Below, in pieces: positions 7,737-14,224 of a stretch of DNA of 17,592 nucleotides. The notes beneath the pieces are model-generated. The model was not told the DNA's origin. It did no database searches and saw only the letters and a program-made list of their open reading frames with translations. A program made the position numbers and the translations under genes. The number at the start of each line of letters is the position of its first letter. Position 1 is the stretch's first letter. The stretch spans positions 1 through 17,592 of the forward strand of contig CAYTPC010000035.1 of NCBI GenBank assembly GCA_964439605.1, in the 5' to 3' direction. This DNA comes from JAITWT01 sp964439605 (GTDB lineage: Bacteria; Pseudomonadota; Gammaproteobacteria; Burkholderiales; Burkholderiaceae_C).

Positions 7737-8747
7737 ATGACGTCAGTGCAGGTTGCCCTGTGGGTGGTGGTCATGCTCGTGGGGATGGCGATCGCGTTCG
7801 ATTTCATGAACGGGTTTCACGATGCCGCGAATTCGATCGCCACGGTGGTGTCCACCGGTGTGCTGCGACCGGGGCAGGCCGTGCTTTTTGCCGCTTTTTT
7901 TAATTTCATCGCGGTCTTTGTATTCCACTTCAGCGTGGCGGCCACGATAGGCAAGGGTATCGTCGGTGTAGGCGTGGTCGACGTCAACGTGGTGTTCGGC
8001 GCACTGGTCGGCGCGATCGCCTGGAATCTGCTGACCTGGTATTACGGCATCCCGAGCAGTTCGTCGCATGCGCTGGTCGGCGGCATCGTCGGCGCCGTGA
8101 TCGCCAAGGCCGGCTCGGGGGCGTTGATAGCCGCGGGGATCATCAAGACGGTGGTTTTCATTTTCGTCTCCCCGTTTCTGGGGTTCGTGCTGGGCTCGCT
8201 CATGATGGTTCTGGTGGCGTGGCTGCTGCGCCGCATGCCGCCCAGGCGCGTGGACCGGTGGTTCCGGCGCTTGCAGTTGATCTCGGCCGGCGCCTATAGC
8301 CTGGGCCACGGCGGTAACGACGCGCAAAAAACCATCGGGATCATCTGGATGCTGCTGATCGCCACCGGCTACACGGCGGCCACCGATCACGAGCCGCCGT
8401 TGTGGACCATCGTGTCTTGTTACACGGCGATTGCGCTGGGCACCATGTTCGGCGGCTGGCGCATCGTCAAGACCATTGGTCAGCGTATCACCAAGCTCAA
8501 GCCCGTGGGCGGTTTCTGCGCCGAGACGGGCGGGGCGTTTACGCTCTTTCTGACCACGGTGCTGGGTATTCCGGTATCGACCACGCACACCATTACCGGC
8601 GCCATCGTTGGCGTGGGCTCGGCGCAGCGCGCCAGCGCGGTGCGTTGGGGCGTAGCGGGCAATATCGTCTGGGCCTGGATTTTCACGATCCCGGCTTCCG
8701 CCTTCATTGCCGCGATCGCTTACTGGATCAGCTTGCAGATTTTCTGA
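7737..8747 (+). CDS. Inorganic phosphate transporter, PiT family
   Basis: A low-affinity, cation-coupled phosphate permease of the inner membrane, 336 residues with about eight or more hydrophobic segments. Both inverted-repeat PiT signatures are present: FDFMNGFHDAANSIATVVST near residues 21-40 and SLGHGGNDAQKTIGI near 190-205. Each is followed by a conserved serine/threonine loop, IPSSSSHALVGGIVGAVIAK in the first half and GIPVSTTHTITGAIVGVG in the second. The central cytosolic loop is short (RRMPPRRVDRWFRR), as in the shorter bacterial PiT proteins paired with DUF47. ATG 7737 lies 13 bp after the DUF47 gene. Together with pstS at the left edge, this gives the cell two phosphate-uptake routes within 8 kb. 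Confidence 0.94.
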   Translation: MTSVQVALWVVVMLVGMAIAFDFMNGFHDAANSIATVVSTGVLRPGQAVLFAAFFNFIAVFVFHFSVAATIGKGIVGVGVVDVNVVFGALVGAIAWNLLTWYYGIPSSSSHALVGGIVGAVIAKAGSGALIAAGIIKTVVFIFVSPFLGFVLGSLMMVLVAWLLRRMPPRRVDRWFRRLQLISAGAYSLGHGGNDAQKTIGIIWMLLIATGYTAATDHEPPLWTIVSCYTAIALGTMFGGWRIVKTIGQRITKLKPVGGFCAETGGAFTLFLTTVLGIPVSTTHTITGAIVGVGSAQRASAVRWGVAGNIVWAWIFTIPASAFIAAIAYWISLQIF

Positions 8748-8766
8748 AACACTTCCCCTCGAACGC

Positions 8767-8781
8767 CCGCCGCAGCGGCGG
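8767..8781. repeat. GC-rich inverted repeat after the PiT gene
   Basis: CCGCCGC-A-GCGGCGG, seven paired bases around a single A, begins 20 bp after the PiT stop. It has no T-run, so it is not a standard intrinsic terminator. It could stabilise the mRNA 3' end or help a Rho-dependent stop. Confidence 0.4.
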
Positions 8782-8833
8782 CCCGGATCGAGAAAAGGCA
8801 TCGGAAAGGCATCACGATTGGATGCCTGCAAGC

Positions 8834-8839
8834 TATAAT
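8834..8839 (+). promoter_or_regulatory. -10 element of the rpsP operon promoter
   Basis: A perfect TATAAT is preceded by AAGC, about 140 bp upstream of rpsP and 87 bp after the PiT gene. The predicted start is near 8846. No strong -35 is visible at 16-18 bp (ATCACG at 8811-8816). The position in the only sizeable gap before a ribosomal operon supports a real promoter. Confidence 0.6.
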
Positions 8840-8847
8840 CGAAAATT

Positions 8848-8968
8848 CTCAGCGTGTCGCTGGCCGGGTGGCCATGTCGCGTGTCTCAACGCTGGAGTAA
8901 ATCAGCCGAACAGCCTGAAGGTATTGCGGGGATCCGCATGGCATCGGGCATTCGGTAACCACCCGAGG
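8848..8968 (+). promoter_or_regulatory. Structured 5' leader of the rpsP operon (predicted)
   Basis: Starting at about the predicted transcription start, CTCAGCGT (8848-8855) can pair with ACGCTGGAG (8889-8897, one bulged G), enclosing an inner hairpin TGGCC-GGGT-GGCCA (8861-8874). A second hairpin GCGG-GGAT-CCGC is at 8926-8937. Then TCGGG (8944-8948) can pair with CCCGA (8962-8966), which overlaps the first bases of the rpsP Shine-Dalgarno GAGGA (8965-8969). This could be a translational control leader; it is inferred from base pairing only. Confidence 0.4.
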
Positions 8969-8975
8969 ATAAATC

Positions 8976-9239
8976 ATGGTCGTGATTCGACTCTCCCGCG
9001 GCGGCTCCAAGGGCCGTCCGTTTTTCAACATCGTCGTGGCTGACAAGCGTGTGCGCCGCGATGGCCGTTTCATCGAGCGCATCGGTTTCTACAACCCCAC
9101 CGCCAAGGAAACCGAAGAAGGTCTGCGTCTTGCGCAAGACCGCCTGAACTACTGGACCGGCGTCGGCGCCCAGCCTTCACCGACGGTATCGCGCTTGATC
9201 AAGCAGGCCGCCGCGGCCGCTCCCAAGGCTGCCGCCTGA
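8976..9239 (+). CDS. rpsP: 30S ribosomal protein S16
   Basis: A small-subunit ribosomal protein of 87 residues that binds 16S rRNA early in 30S assembly. It shows the S16 signature MVVIRLSRGGSKGRPFFNIVVADKR split as VVIRLSRGG and KGRPFFNIVV, then GRFIERIGFYNP and LAQDRLNYWTGVGAQPSPTV. The C-terminus is an Ala-rich tail. ATG 8976 has a strong Shine-Dalgarno, GAGGA, six bases upstream. It is the first gene of the conserved rpsP-rimM-trmD-rplS operon; rimM starts 17 bp later. Confidence 0.98.
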   Translation: MVVIRLSRGGSKGRPFFNIVVADKRVRRDGRFIERIGFYNPTAKETEEGLRLAQDRLNYWTGVGAQPSPTVSRLIKQAAAAAPKAAA

Positions 9240-9256
9240 CGGTTGCCCCTTCCGGC

Positions 9257-9808
9257 ATGCTGCCCACGCTCGAAGCCGCTGAATTGCCGGCGGATGCGAT
9301 CGAAGTGGGCCGCATCGTCGATGCCTGGGGTATCAAGGGCTGGTTCAAGATCCAGCCTCACAGCGCCCAGCCCGAGGCGCTTTTTTCTTCCAAACGCTGG
9401 TTTCTGTGCCCCCCCGGCGCAGGGGCGGGCGCTTTTCGGCTCGCGGTTCGCGAGGCCAAGGAGCATGCGGACTGCATCGTCGCCCGTTCGGACGATGTGC
9501 CCGATCGCACGGCCGCCGAGGCGTTGCGCGGGGCGCGTATTTTCGTGCCGCGTTCGAGCTTTCCCTCAACCGCATCCGACGAGTATTACTGGGTCGATCT
9601 GATCGGCCTGAAAGTGATCAACCGCGAGGGCCTTAGCCTGGGTATCGTGCGCGAGCTGCTGCCCGCTGGGCCGCAGACCACGCTGGTGCTCGAGGCTGAA
9701 CAGGACGGCAAGCGCGTCGAGCGCATGATTCCCTTCGTGGCGGCCTTCATCGACCATGTCGATCTGGCCGGCGGAGCCATCGTGGCCGATTGGCAACCCG
9801 ACTTCTGA
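9257..9808 (+). CDS. rimM: 16S rRNA processing / ribosome maturation factor RimM
   Basis: A 30S assembly factor that binds S19 and helps mature the 30S head. It is 183 residues. The N-terminal RimM domain carries VGRIVDAWGIKGWFKI (about residues 17-32). The C-terminal PRC-barrel begins at YYWVDLIGLKVIN (about 110-122) and ends with the typical RMIPFVAAFIDHVDL and ADWQPDF. The segment LCPPGAGAGAFRL in the middle is the usual variable region. ATG 9257 lacks an obvious Shine-Dalgarno, so translational coupling to rpsP, 17 bp upstream, is likely. It is followed by trmD after 27 bp. Confidence 0.95.
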   Translation: MLPTLEAAELPADAIEVGRIVDAWGIKGWFKIQPHSAQPEALFSSKRWFLCPPGAGAGAFRLAVREAKEHADCIVARSDDVPDRTAAEALRGARIFVPRSSFPSTASDEYYWVDLIGLKVINREGLSLGIVRELLPAGPQTTLVLEAEQDGKRVERMIPFVAAFIDHVDLAGGAIVADWQPDF

Positions 9809-9835
9809 GAAGGCGGCTCCGCAGTTCTGGAGGCG

Positions 9836-10600
9836 ATGACCGTGCGCTTCGATGTGCTTACGCTGTTTCCCGACTTGTTCGCGCCGTTCCTGGCCAGCGG
9901 CGTGACGCGCCGCGCCTATGAGTCCGGGCAGGTCGAAGTGGTGCTGTGGAACCCGCGTGACTTCGCCGAAGGCAACTATCGGCGCATCGACGACCGCCCT
10001 TTCGGTGGCGGGCCGGGCATGGTGATGATGGCGCAGCCGCTGTCAGCCTGCCTGGATGCGGCGCTGGCTGCGCGTGGCGCCGAAAGCGGTAGCACGATCC
10101 CGGTCGTGCTGTTCTCGCCGGTTGGGCAGGTGTTGGATCACCGGGCTGTCGCGCAGTGGTCCGCCAGCGCCGGAGCGGTGCTGGTGTGCGGGCGCTACGA
10201 AGGGGTTGATCAGCGCTTCATCGATGCGCGCATCACGCATCAGATCAGCTTGGGCGATTTCGTGCTCTCGGGCGGCGAACTGGCCGCGATGGCGCTGCTT
10301 GACGCCGTGGCGCGCTTGCAGCCGGGCGTGCTTGGCGACGAGGCCAGCCATGCCCAGGACAGCTTCAATCCGGCGCTCGACGGCCTGCTCGACTGCCCGC
10401 ACTACACCCGGCCCGAGCAGTGGAATGGCGCTGGGGTTCCGGCTGTTTTGCTGTCGGGACACCACGGACAGATCGAGCGCTGGCGCCGCGATCAGCGCCT
10501 GCGGGTGACGGCGGCGTGCCGGCCCGATCGGATCGAGGCGGCGCGGGCCGCAGGGCGGCTGACGCCTGCGGATGAAGCGGAACTGAAGAAAAAGTTATAA
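9836..10600 (+). CDS. trmD: tRNA (guanine-37-N1)-methyltransferase
   Basis: Methylates G37 next to the anticodon of tRNAs that read CNN codons, preventing +1 frameshifts. It is a SPOUT-class trefoil-knot enzyme, 254 residues from ATG 9836. It shows RFDVLTLFPDLF at the start, DDRPFGGGPGMVMMAQPL, LVCGRYEGVDQRFID and the knot/SAM block ISLGDFVLSGGELAAMALLD, then HYTRPEQW. The start is debatable: GGAGG (9829-9833) is only two bases from ATG 9836 but eight from GTG 9842, which would yield fMRFDVLTLF as in other betaproteobacteria. The C-terminal codons contain a TATAAT overlapping the stop, a possible internal promoter for rplS. Confidence 0.97.
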   Translation: MTVRFDVLTLFPDLFAPFLASGVTRRAYESGQVEVVLWNPRDFAEGNYRRIDDRPFGGGPGMVMMAQPLSACLDAALAARGAESGSTIPVVLFSPVGQVLDHRAVAQWSASAGAVLVCGRYEGVDQRFIDARITHQISLGDFVLSGGELAAMALLDAVARLQPGVLGDEASHAQDSFNPALDGLLDCPHYTRPEQWNGAGVPAVLLSGHHGQIERWRRDQRLRVTAACRPDRIEAARAAGRLTPADEAELKKKL

Positions 10601-10601
10601 T
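10596..10601 (+). promoter_or_regulatory. Candidate internal promoter (-10) for rplS
   Basis: A perfect TATAAT overlaps the trmD stop codon, 159 bp ahead of rplS. The -35 region is weak (TGAAGC at 10573-10578, 17-bp spacing). The unusually long trmD-rplS gap compared with the 17 and 27 bp elsewhere in the operon makes a separate promoter plausible. Confidence 0.35.
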
Positions 10602-10662
10602 CCCAAGTTCTCCGATCCTCTGGCTGGCTGGACGGTTGTAGGGTTTTAGGGCTGTGGCGCCG

Positions 10663-10677
10663 GCAAACTTCGTTTGC
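10663..10677 (+). repeat. Small hairpin in the rplS leader
   Basis: GCAAAC-TTC-GTTTGC forms a perfect six-base stem with a three-base loop, about 85 bp upstream of the rplS start codon. Confidence 0.4.
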
Positions 10678-10689
10678 GAGCGTGCCGCG

Positions 10690-10719
10690 TTATGTGCCTT
10701 TCGAGCCTTATGTACCTTT
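10690..10719 (+). repeat. Imperfect direct repeat in the rplS leader
   Basis: TTATGTGCCTTT (10690-10701) recurs as TTATGTACCTTT (10708-10719), 11 of 12 bases identical with an 18-bp period. It is A/T-rich compared with its surroundings. Function is unknown. Confidence 0.45.
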
Positions 10720-10759
10720 TATTTGTATATGCGCAGCCATGATCGATACGCAGGAAAAC

Positions 10760-11140
10760 ATGAATCTCATCCAGATCCTCGAACAGGAAGAAATCGCCCG
10801 CCTGGGCAAGAAGATCCCCGATTTCGCCCCCGGCGACACGGTGGTGGTCAGCGTCAACGTTGTCGAAGGCAATCGCAAGCGCGTGCAAGCCTATGAAGGC
10901 GTCGTCATCGCCAAGCGCAACCGGGGCCTGAACAGCGGTTTCACGGTGCGCAAGATTTCCAGCGGCGAAGGTGTCGAGCGGACGTTCCAGACCTACAGCC
11001 CGCTGATCGCCGGCATCGAAGTCAAGCGCCGCGGAGACGTGCGCCGCGCCAAGCTCTACTATCTGCGCGAGCGCAGCGGCCGTTCGGCGCGCATCAAGGA
11101 AAAACTGCCGGGCAAGAGCGTCGCGGCTGCGGCGCAATAA
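10760..11140 (+). CDS. rplS: 50S ribosomal protein L19
   Basis: A large-subunit protein at the 30S-50S interface, 126 residues from ATG 10760 (MNLIQILEQEEIAR). It shows IPDFAPGDTVVVSV, the family block EGNRKRVQAYEGVVIAKRN, GLNSGFTVRKIS, GVERTFQTYSPLI, and the basic end RRAKLYYLRERSGRSARIKEKL. The start was chosen because AGGA lies five bases upstream and the family begins here; the frame stays open upstream through a short repeat without L19 similarity. It is the last gene of the rpsP operon and is followed by a strong terminator. Confidence 0.97.
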   Translation: MNLIQILEQEEIARLGKKIPDFAPGDTVVVSVNVVEGNRKRVQAYEGVVIAKRNRGLNSGFTVRKISSGEGVERTFQTYSPLIAGIEVKRRGDVRRAKLYYLRERSGRSARIKEKLPGKSVAAAAQ

Positions 11141-11165
11141 GCTCCGGCGTGAGGATGATCAAAAG

Positions 11166-11197
11166 AAAACCGCCCTTGGGCGGTTTTTCTTTTTTTC
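11166..11197 (+). terminator. Rho-independent terminator of the rpsP-rplS operon
   Basis: AAAACCGCCC-TT-GGGCGGTTTT (11166-11187) is a perfect ten-base stem, followed at once by TCTTTTTTTCT. It begins 26 bp after the rplS stop. It also has A/T-rich sequence on the other side, but no minus-strand gene needs it. Confidence 0.96.
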
Positions 11198-11289
11198 TGA
11201 CGTAATCCCCATAGGCAAGCGCGGCCCCGTGCGCGATGCTCGGCGGGCCGGGCTGCGTCCGGTTCATTTTTTTCAATCCAGGTTCGTTC

Positions 11290-12003
11290 ATGCAACCGCC
11301 CCGCACACCACCCGAACTGATCAACGCCGTTTCGCCGACGCTTTTCGATCCGCGTTCGGTGCCGGTGACCGCGGTGGACGGCGATTTGCCGGCGGTGGCA
11401 GCCGATCGCCTGTCGGCGCCGGCTTTGCGTGCACGCTTTGCCAATCCGCCGGTGTGGGCGCCTGAGGTTGACCGGGAGCCACCGCAGAGTAATCGCGCGC
11501 CAGCTCCAGCGGCGGTGCTGGTGCCGATCGTGCAGCGCGAGCAGCCCGTCGTGCTGCTGACGGAGCGTTCCTCCAAATTGAACACGCATTCGGGGCAGGT
11601 TGCGTTCCCCGGCGGACGCATGGACCCGGAAGATGCCAGCCTGGCTGCCGCTGCCATGCGTGAAGCCTGGGAAGAAGTGGGGCTGCCGGCGGAGTTCATC
11701 GAAGTGCTGGGGACCTTGCCGGTTTATTCCACCATCACCTCCTTTGTCGTGACGCCGGTGGTGGCTTTGGTGCGGCCAGGCTTCGAACTCAGGCCCAATC
11801 CGGATGAGGTGGCCGATGTTTTCGAGGTGCCGCTGTCTTTTCTGATGAATCCGGCACACCATCGCCGGCACACGATGGAAGATCTGTACGGCCATACCCG
11901 CCAGTGGTTCTCGATGCCTTACCAGGACGATGGACGCGAGCGCTTCATCTGGGGCGCAACGGCCGGCATGCTGCGCAATCTTTACCGGTTTCTGATGGCC
12001 TGA
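11290..12003 (+). CDS. Nudix hydrolase, CoA pyrophosphatase (NudL-like)
   Basis: Predicted to cleave coenzyme A or its derivatives to 4'-phosphopantetheine and 3',5'-ADP, limiting CoA levels. It is 237 residues from ATG 11290. The CoAse-type segment LLTERSSKLNTHSGQVAFPGG (first 18: LLTERSSKLNTHSGQVAF) runs into the Nudix box, GGRMDPEDASLAAAAM then REAWEEVGL, which has the slightly extended loop of this subfamily and the catalytic REAWEE glutamates. The C-terminal part has PNPDEVADVFEVPLSFLMNP and IWGATAGMLRNLYRFL, also typical. An in-frame ATG at 11236 is possible, but the extra 18 residues overlap the region just after the terminator and look non-conserved. Substrate is assigned by subfamily only. 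Confidence 0.88.
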   Translation: MQPPRTPPELINAVSPTLFDPRSVPVTAVDGDLPAVAADRLSAPALRARFANPPVWAPEVDREPPQSNRAPAPAAVLVPIVQREQPVVLLTERSSKLNTHSGQVAFPGGRMDPEDASLAAAAMREAWEEVGLPAEFIEVLGTLPVYSTITSFVVTPVVALVRPGFELRPNPDEVADVFEVPLSFLMNPAHHRRHTMEDLYGHTRQWFSMPYQDDGRERFIWGATAGMLRNLYRFLMA

Positions 12004-12020
12004 GCGTTTGTTCAGGCCAT
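11995..12020 (+). repeat. Inverted repeat over the Nudix stop codon
   Basis: ATGGCCTGA (11995-12003, including the stop) and TCAGGCCAT (12012-12020) are perfect reverse complements around an eight-base loop. No T-tract follows. It could be an mRNA 3'-end stem or a pause site between the Nudix gene and the next one. Confidence 0.55.
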
Positions 12021-12092
12021 GAAACTGAGTGGAGATGTTGGAGATGTGGGGATGCGTGCTCTCGGCCGCTGTATGCTGGCTATGATCATCGT

Positions 12093-13094
12093 ATGAGTTT
12101 TTTCGCCATCCTTTGCGCTTTATTGATCGAGCAGGTTCGCCCGATCGGCGATCGCAACCCGGTGTATGCGGCCTCGATCGTCTGGATACGCTGGGTCAGC
12201 CGCAATTTCGATGCGGGCAAAACACACCACGGCTGGATGGCGTGGGTGCTTGCGGCCGGCGTGCCGGCCCTGCTGGCGCTGGGTATTCACTGGCTGTTGG
12301 CGCTGACCTTGGGCATGCCGTTCGCGGTGCTGTGGAATATCGTCCTTTTGTACTTGACGCTGGGGTTTCGGCAGTTCAGCCATCACTTCACCGGCATCCG
12401 CGATGCGCTTGACGAGGGCAGCGAGGAACGCGCGCGGGAGCTTCTGGCGCAGTGGCAGCACGTCGACGTATCGAACCTGCCGCGCAGTGAAATCGTCCGG
12501 CACGTCATCGAATACTCGGTGATCGCCGCGCATCGCCACGTATTCGGGGTGCTGGCCTGGTACTCGATTCTGGCGGCCTTTGGCTTCGGCCCGGCCGGCG
12601 CGTTGTTTTACCGGATGAGCGAATTTGTCTCGCGTTATTGGGCGCATCACAAAGGCGCGGTCATCCAGCCATCGAGTCCGGCCGTGCAGGAAGCCGCGCG
12701 GCGAGCCTGGGCCATCATCGATTGGCTGCCGGCGCGCATTACCGCGCTGGGTTTCGCGGTTGTGGGCAGCTTTGAGGATGCGATCAACTGCTGGCGCAAC
12801 GATGCGGGGCGCTTCCAAAACTACAATGACGGCGTCATCCTCGCGGCGGTTTCCGGTGCGATCAACGTGCGGCTGGGCGGCGGCACGCTGCAGCCTTCGG
12901 TGGCGGATGATCCGTTGCAGCACGCGCAGGCTGGCGATGCCGCACCCGCTTCAATGGGGCCGGATGGCGGCGGTACGCTGGGATCCGAACCCGAGCCGGC
13001 CCATCTGCGCAGCGTGGTTGGGCTGGTCTGGCGCTTGGTCGTGGTGTGGATGGTGCTGCTCGCGCTGCTCACGCTGGCGCGTCTGCTTGGCTGA
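12093..13094 (+). CDS. CobD/CbiB-family membrane protein
   Basis: A multi-pass inner-membrane protein of 333 residues. It matches the CbiB/CobD (adenosylcobinamide-phosphate synthase) family in its overall shape: N-terminal LCALLIEQVRP, hydrophobic helices near residues 50-105, RHVIEYSVIAAHRHVFGVLAWY, and the diagnostic IIDWLPARITALGFAVVG. The later GVILAAVSGAINVRLGG resembles CbiB's AAMAGALGVRLGG. However, the usual R-x-x-NTLD motif of true CbiB is replaced by YRMSEFVSRYW, and no other cobalamin gene is nearby, so I would not call it a B12 enzyme. ATG 12093 lacks a clear Shine-Dalgarno but gives the expected N-terminus. hisC follows after 17 bp, which suggests cotranscription. Confidence 0.8.
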   Translation: MSFFAILCALLIEQVRPIGDRNPVYAASIVWIRWVSRNFDAGKTHHGWMAWVLAAGVPALLALGIHWLLALTLGMPFAVLWNIVLLYLTLGFRQFSHHFTGIRDALDEGSEERARELLAQWQHVDVSNLPRSEIVRHVIEYSVIAAHRHVFGVLAWYSILAAFGFGPAGALFYRMSEFVSRYWAHHKGAVIQPSSPAVQEAARRAWAIIDWLPARITALGFAVVGSFEDAINCWRNDAGRFQNYNDGVILAAVSGAINVRLGGGTLQPSVADDPLQHAQAGDAAPASMGPDGGGTLGSEPEPAHLRSVVGLVWRLVVVWMVLLALLTLARLLG

Positions 13095-13111
13095 AAACGA
13101 CACACTTTTCG

Positions 13112-14224
13112 ATGACTCTTTCCGTTTCCCCTCTCTGGAGTCCGCGTATCGCGGCGCTCGAACCCTACGTGCCCGGCGAACAGCCGCGCATTGAAGGGCT
13201 GGTCAAGCTCAACACCAACGAGAACCCTTATCCGCCTTCGCCGCGCGCGATCGATGCCATCGTGCACGCGGCGGCACAGGGGCTGGAACGCTATCCCGAC
13301 CCTGAATCGACGGCGTTGCGCCAAACCATCGCGCGCCGCCACGGGCTCGATGCGGCGCAGGTTTTTGCCGGAAACGGTTCAGACGAAGTCCTGGCACTGG
13401 CTTTTTTCGCGTTCTTTCAACAGCGCGAATCGCTGCTGTTTCCCGACGTGACCTACAGCTTCTACCGTGTGTATGCGCAGCTCTACGGTATCGAGGCCGA
13501 ATTGATGCCGGTGGACGAGGCGCTTGCCATTGACGTCGATGCGCTGGCCGCGCGTGCCGCGCGCGGCTGTGCGGGCGTCGTGCTGTGCAATCCGAACGCG
13601 CCCACCGGCATCGGCCTGCCGCGTTCGCGGGTCGAGACGCTGCTGCGCGCCTGTCCGCAGCGGGTGGTGCTGGTCGATGAGGCTTACATCGCTTTCGGCG
13701 GCGAAAGCGTCATCGATCTGATCGCGCAGTACCCCAATCTGCTGGTGGTTCAGACACTATCCAAATCGCACGCGCTGGCCGGGTTGCGCGTGGGCTTCGC
13801 GCTTGGGCAGGCGCCGTTGATCGAGGCGCTGGCGCGGGTGAAGAACAGCTTCAACTCCTACCCGCTGGACCGCCTGGCGCAAGCGGGCGCCATCGCCGCG
13901 ATCGAGGATGATGCGTGGCTGGAGCAAACGCGCGCGGCGGTGATCGATACGCGCGAGGGCCTGACGCTGCAGCTTGAAGACCTTGGCTTTCAGGTGCTGC
14001 CTTCGCAGGCGAATTTCGTTTTTGCGCGCCATCCGCGCCGCGACGGCGCTGAGCTCGCGGCCGCCTTGCGTGAGCGCGCCGTGCTGGTGCGGCACTTTCG
14101 CCAGACGCGCGTGGCGCAGTATCTGCGCATCAGTGTGGGCACGCGCGAGCAGTGCAGCACGCTGGTCGATGCGCTGGCGCGGATTCTGCAGGAACCATCA
14201 GCGCCATCAGCGCCATCAGCGTAA
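13112..14224 (+). CDS. hisC: Histidinol-phosphate aminotransferase
   Basis: A PLP-dependent class I/II aminotransferase of 370 residues; HisC converts imidazole-acetol phosphate to histidinol phosphate. Family blocks are KLNTNENPYPPSP (residues 32-44), ERYPDPESTALR, GNGSDEVL (87-94), NPNAPTG (160-166), VDEAYIAFG (188-196), and the PLP lysine in TLSKSHALAGLRVGFALG (K218), with NSFNSYPLD nearby. The start ATG 13112 gives MTLSVSPLWSPRIAALEPY; upstream codons overlap the preceding gene. The tail ends in PSAPSAPSA, encoded by a 9-bp tandem repeat, and overlaps rsgA by nine bases tail to tail. The neighbouring CbiB-like gene raises threonine-phosphate decarboxylase (CobD) as an alternative, but the motifs read as HisC. 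It is not within a his operon here, so it may be a second copy. Confidence 0.88.
   Translation: MTLSVSPLWSPRIAALEPYVPGEQPRIEGLVKLNTNENPYPPSPRAIDAIVHAAAQGLERYPDPESTALRQTIARRHGLDAAQVFAGNGSDEVLALAFFAFFQQRESLLFPDVTYSFYRVYAQLYGIEAELMPVDEALAIDVDALAARAARGCAGVVLCNPNAPTGIGLPRSRVETLLRACPQRVVLVDEAYIAFGGESVIDLIAQYPNLLVVQTLSKSHALAGLRVGFALGQAPLIEALARVKNSFNSYPLDRLAQAGAIAAIEDDAWLEQTRAAVIDTREGLTLQLEDLGFQVLPSQANFVFARHPRRDGAELAAALRERAVLVRHFRQTRVAQYLRISVGTREQCSTLVDALARILQEPSAPSAPSA
14196..14221. repeat. 9-bp tandem repeat at the hisC / rsgA overlap
   Basis: CATCAGCGC occurs at 14196-14204 and 14205-14213, then as CATCAGCG at 14214-14221. It encodes the PSA triplets at the end of HisC and supplies the rsgA stop codon on the other strand (14216-14218). 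Confidence 0.85.

Noticed and set aside
10682..10759. N-terminal extension of L19 through the repeated RYVPFEPYVPF segment
   Set aside because: The frame is open from a GTG, but L19 homologues start at MNLIQ, and a good Shine-Dalgarno precedes that ATG. I treat the repeat as leader DNA.
12093..14224. Calling the CbiB-like and HisC-like genes a cobalamin operon
   Set aside because: No other cobalamin gene or riboswitch is present, the CbiB motif is altered, and the aminotransferase reads as HisC.
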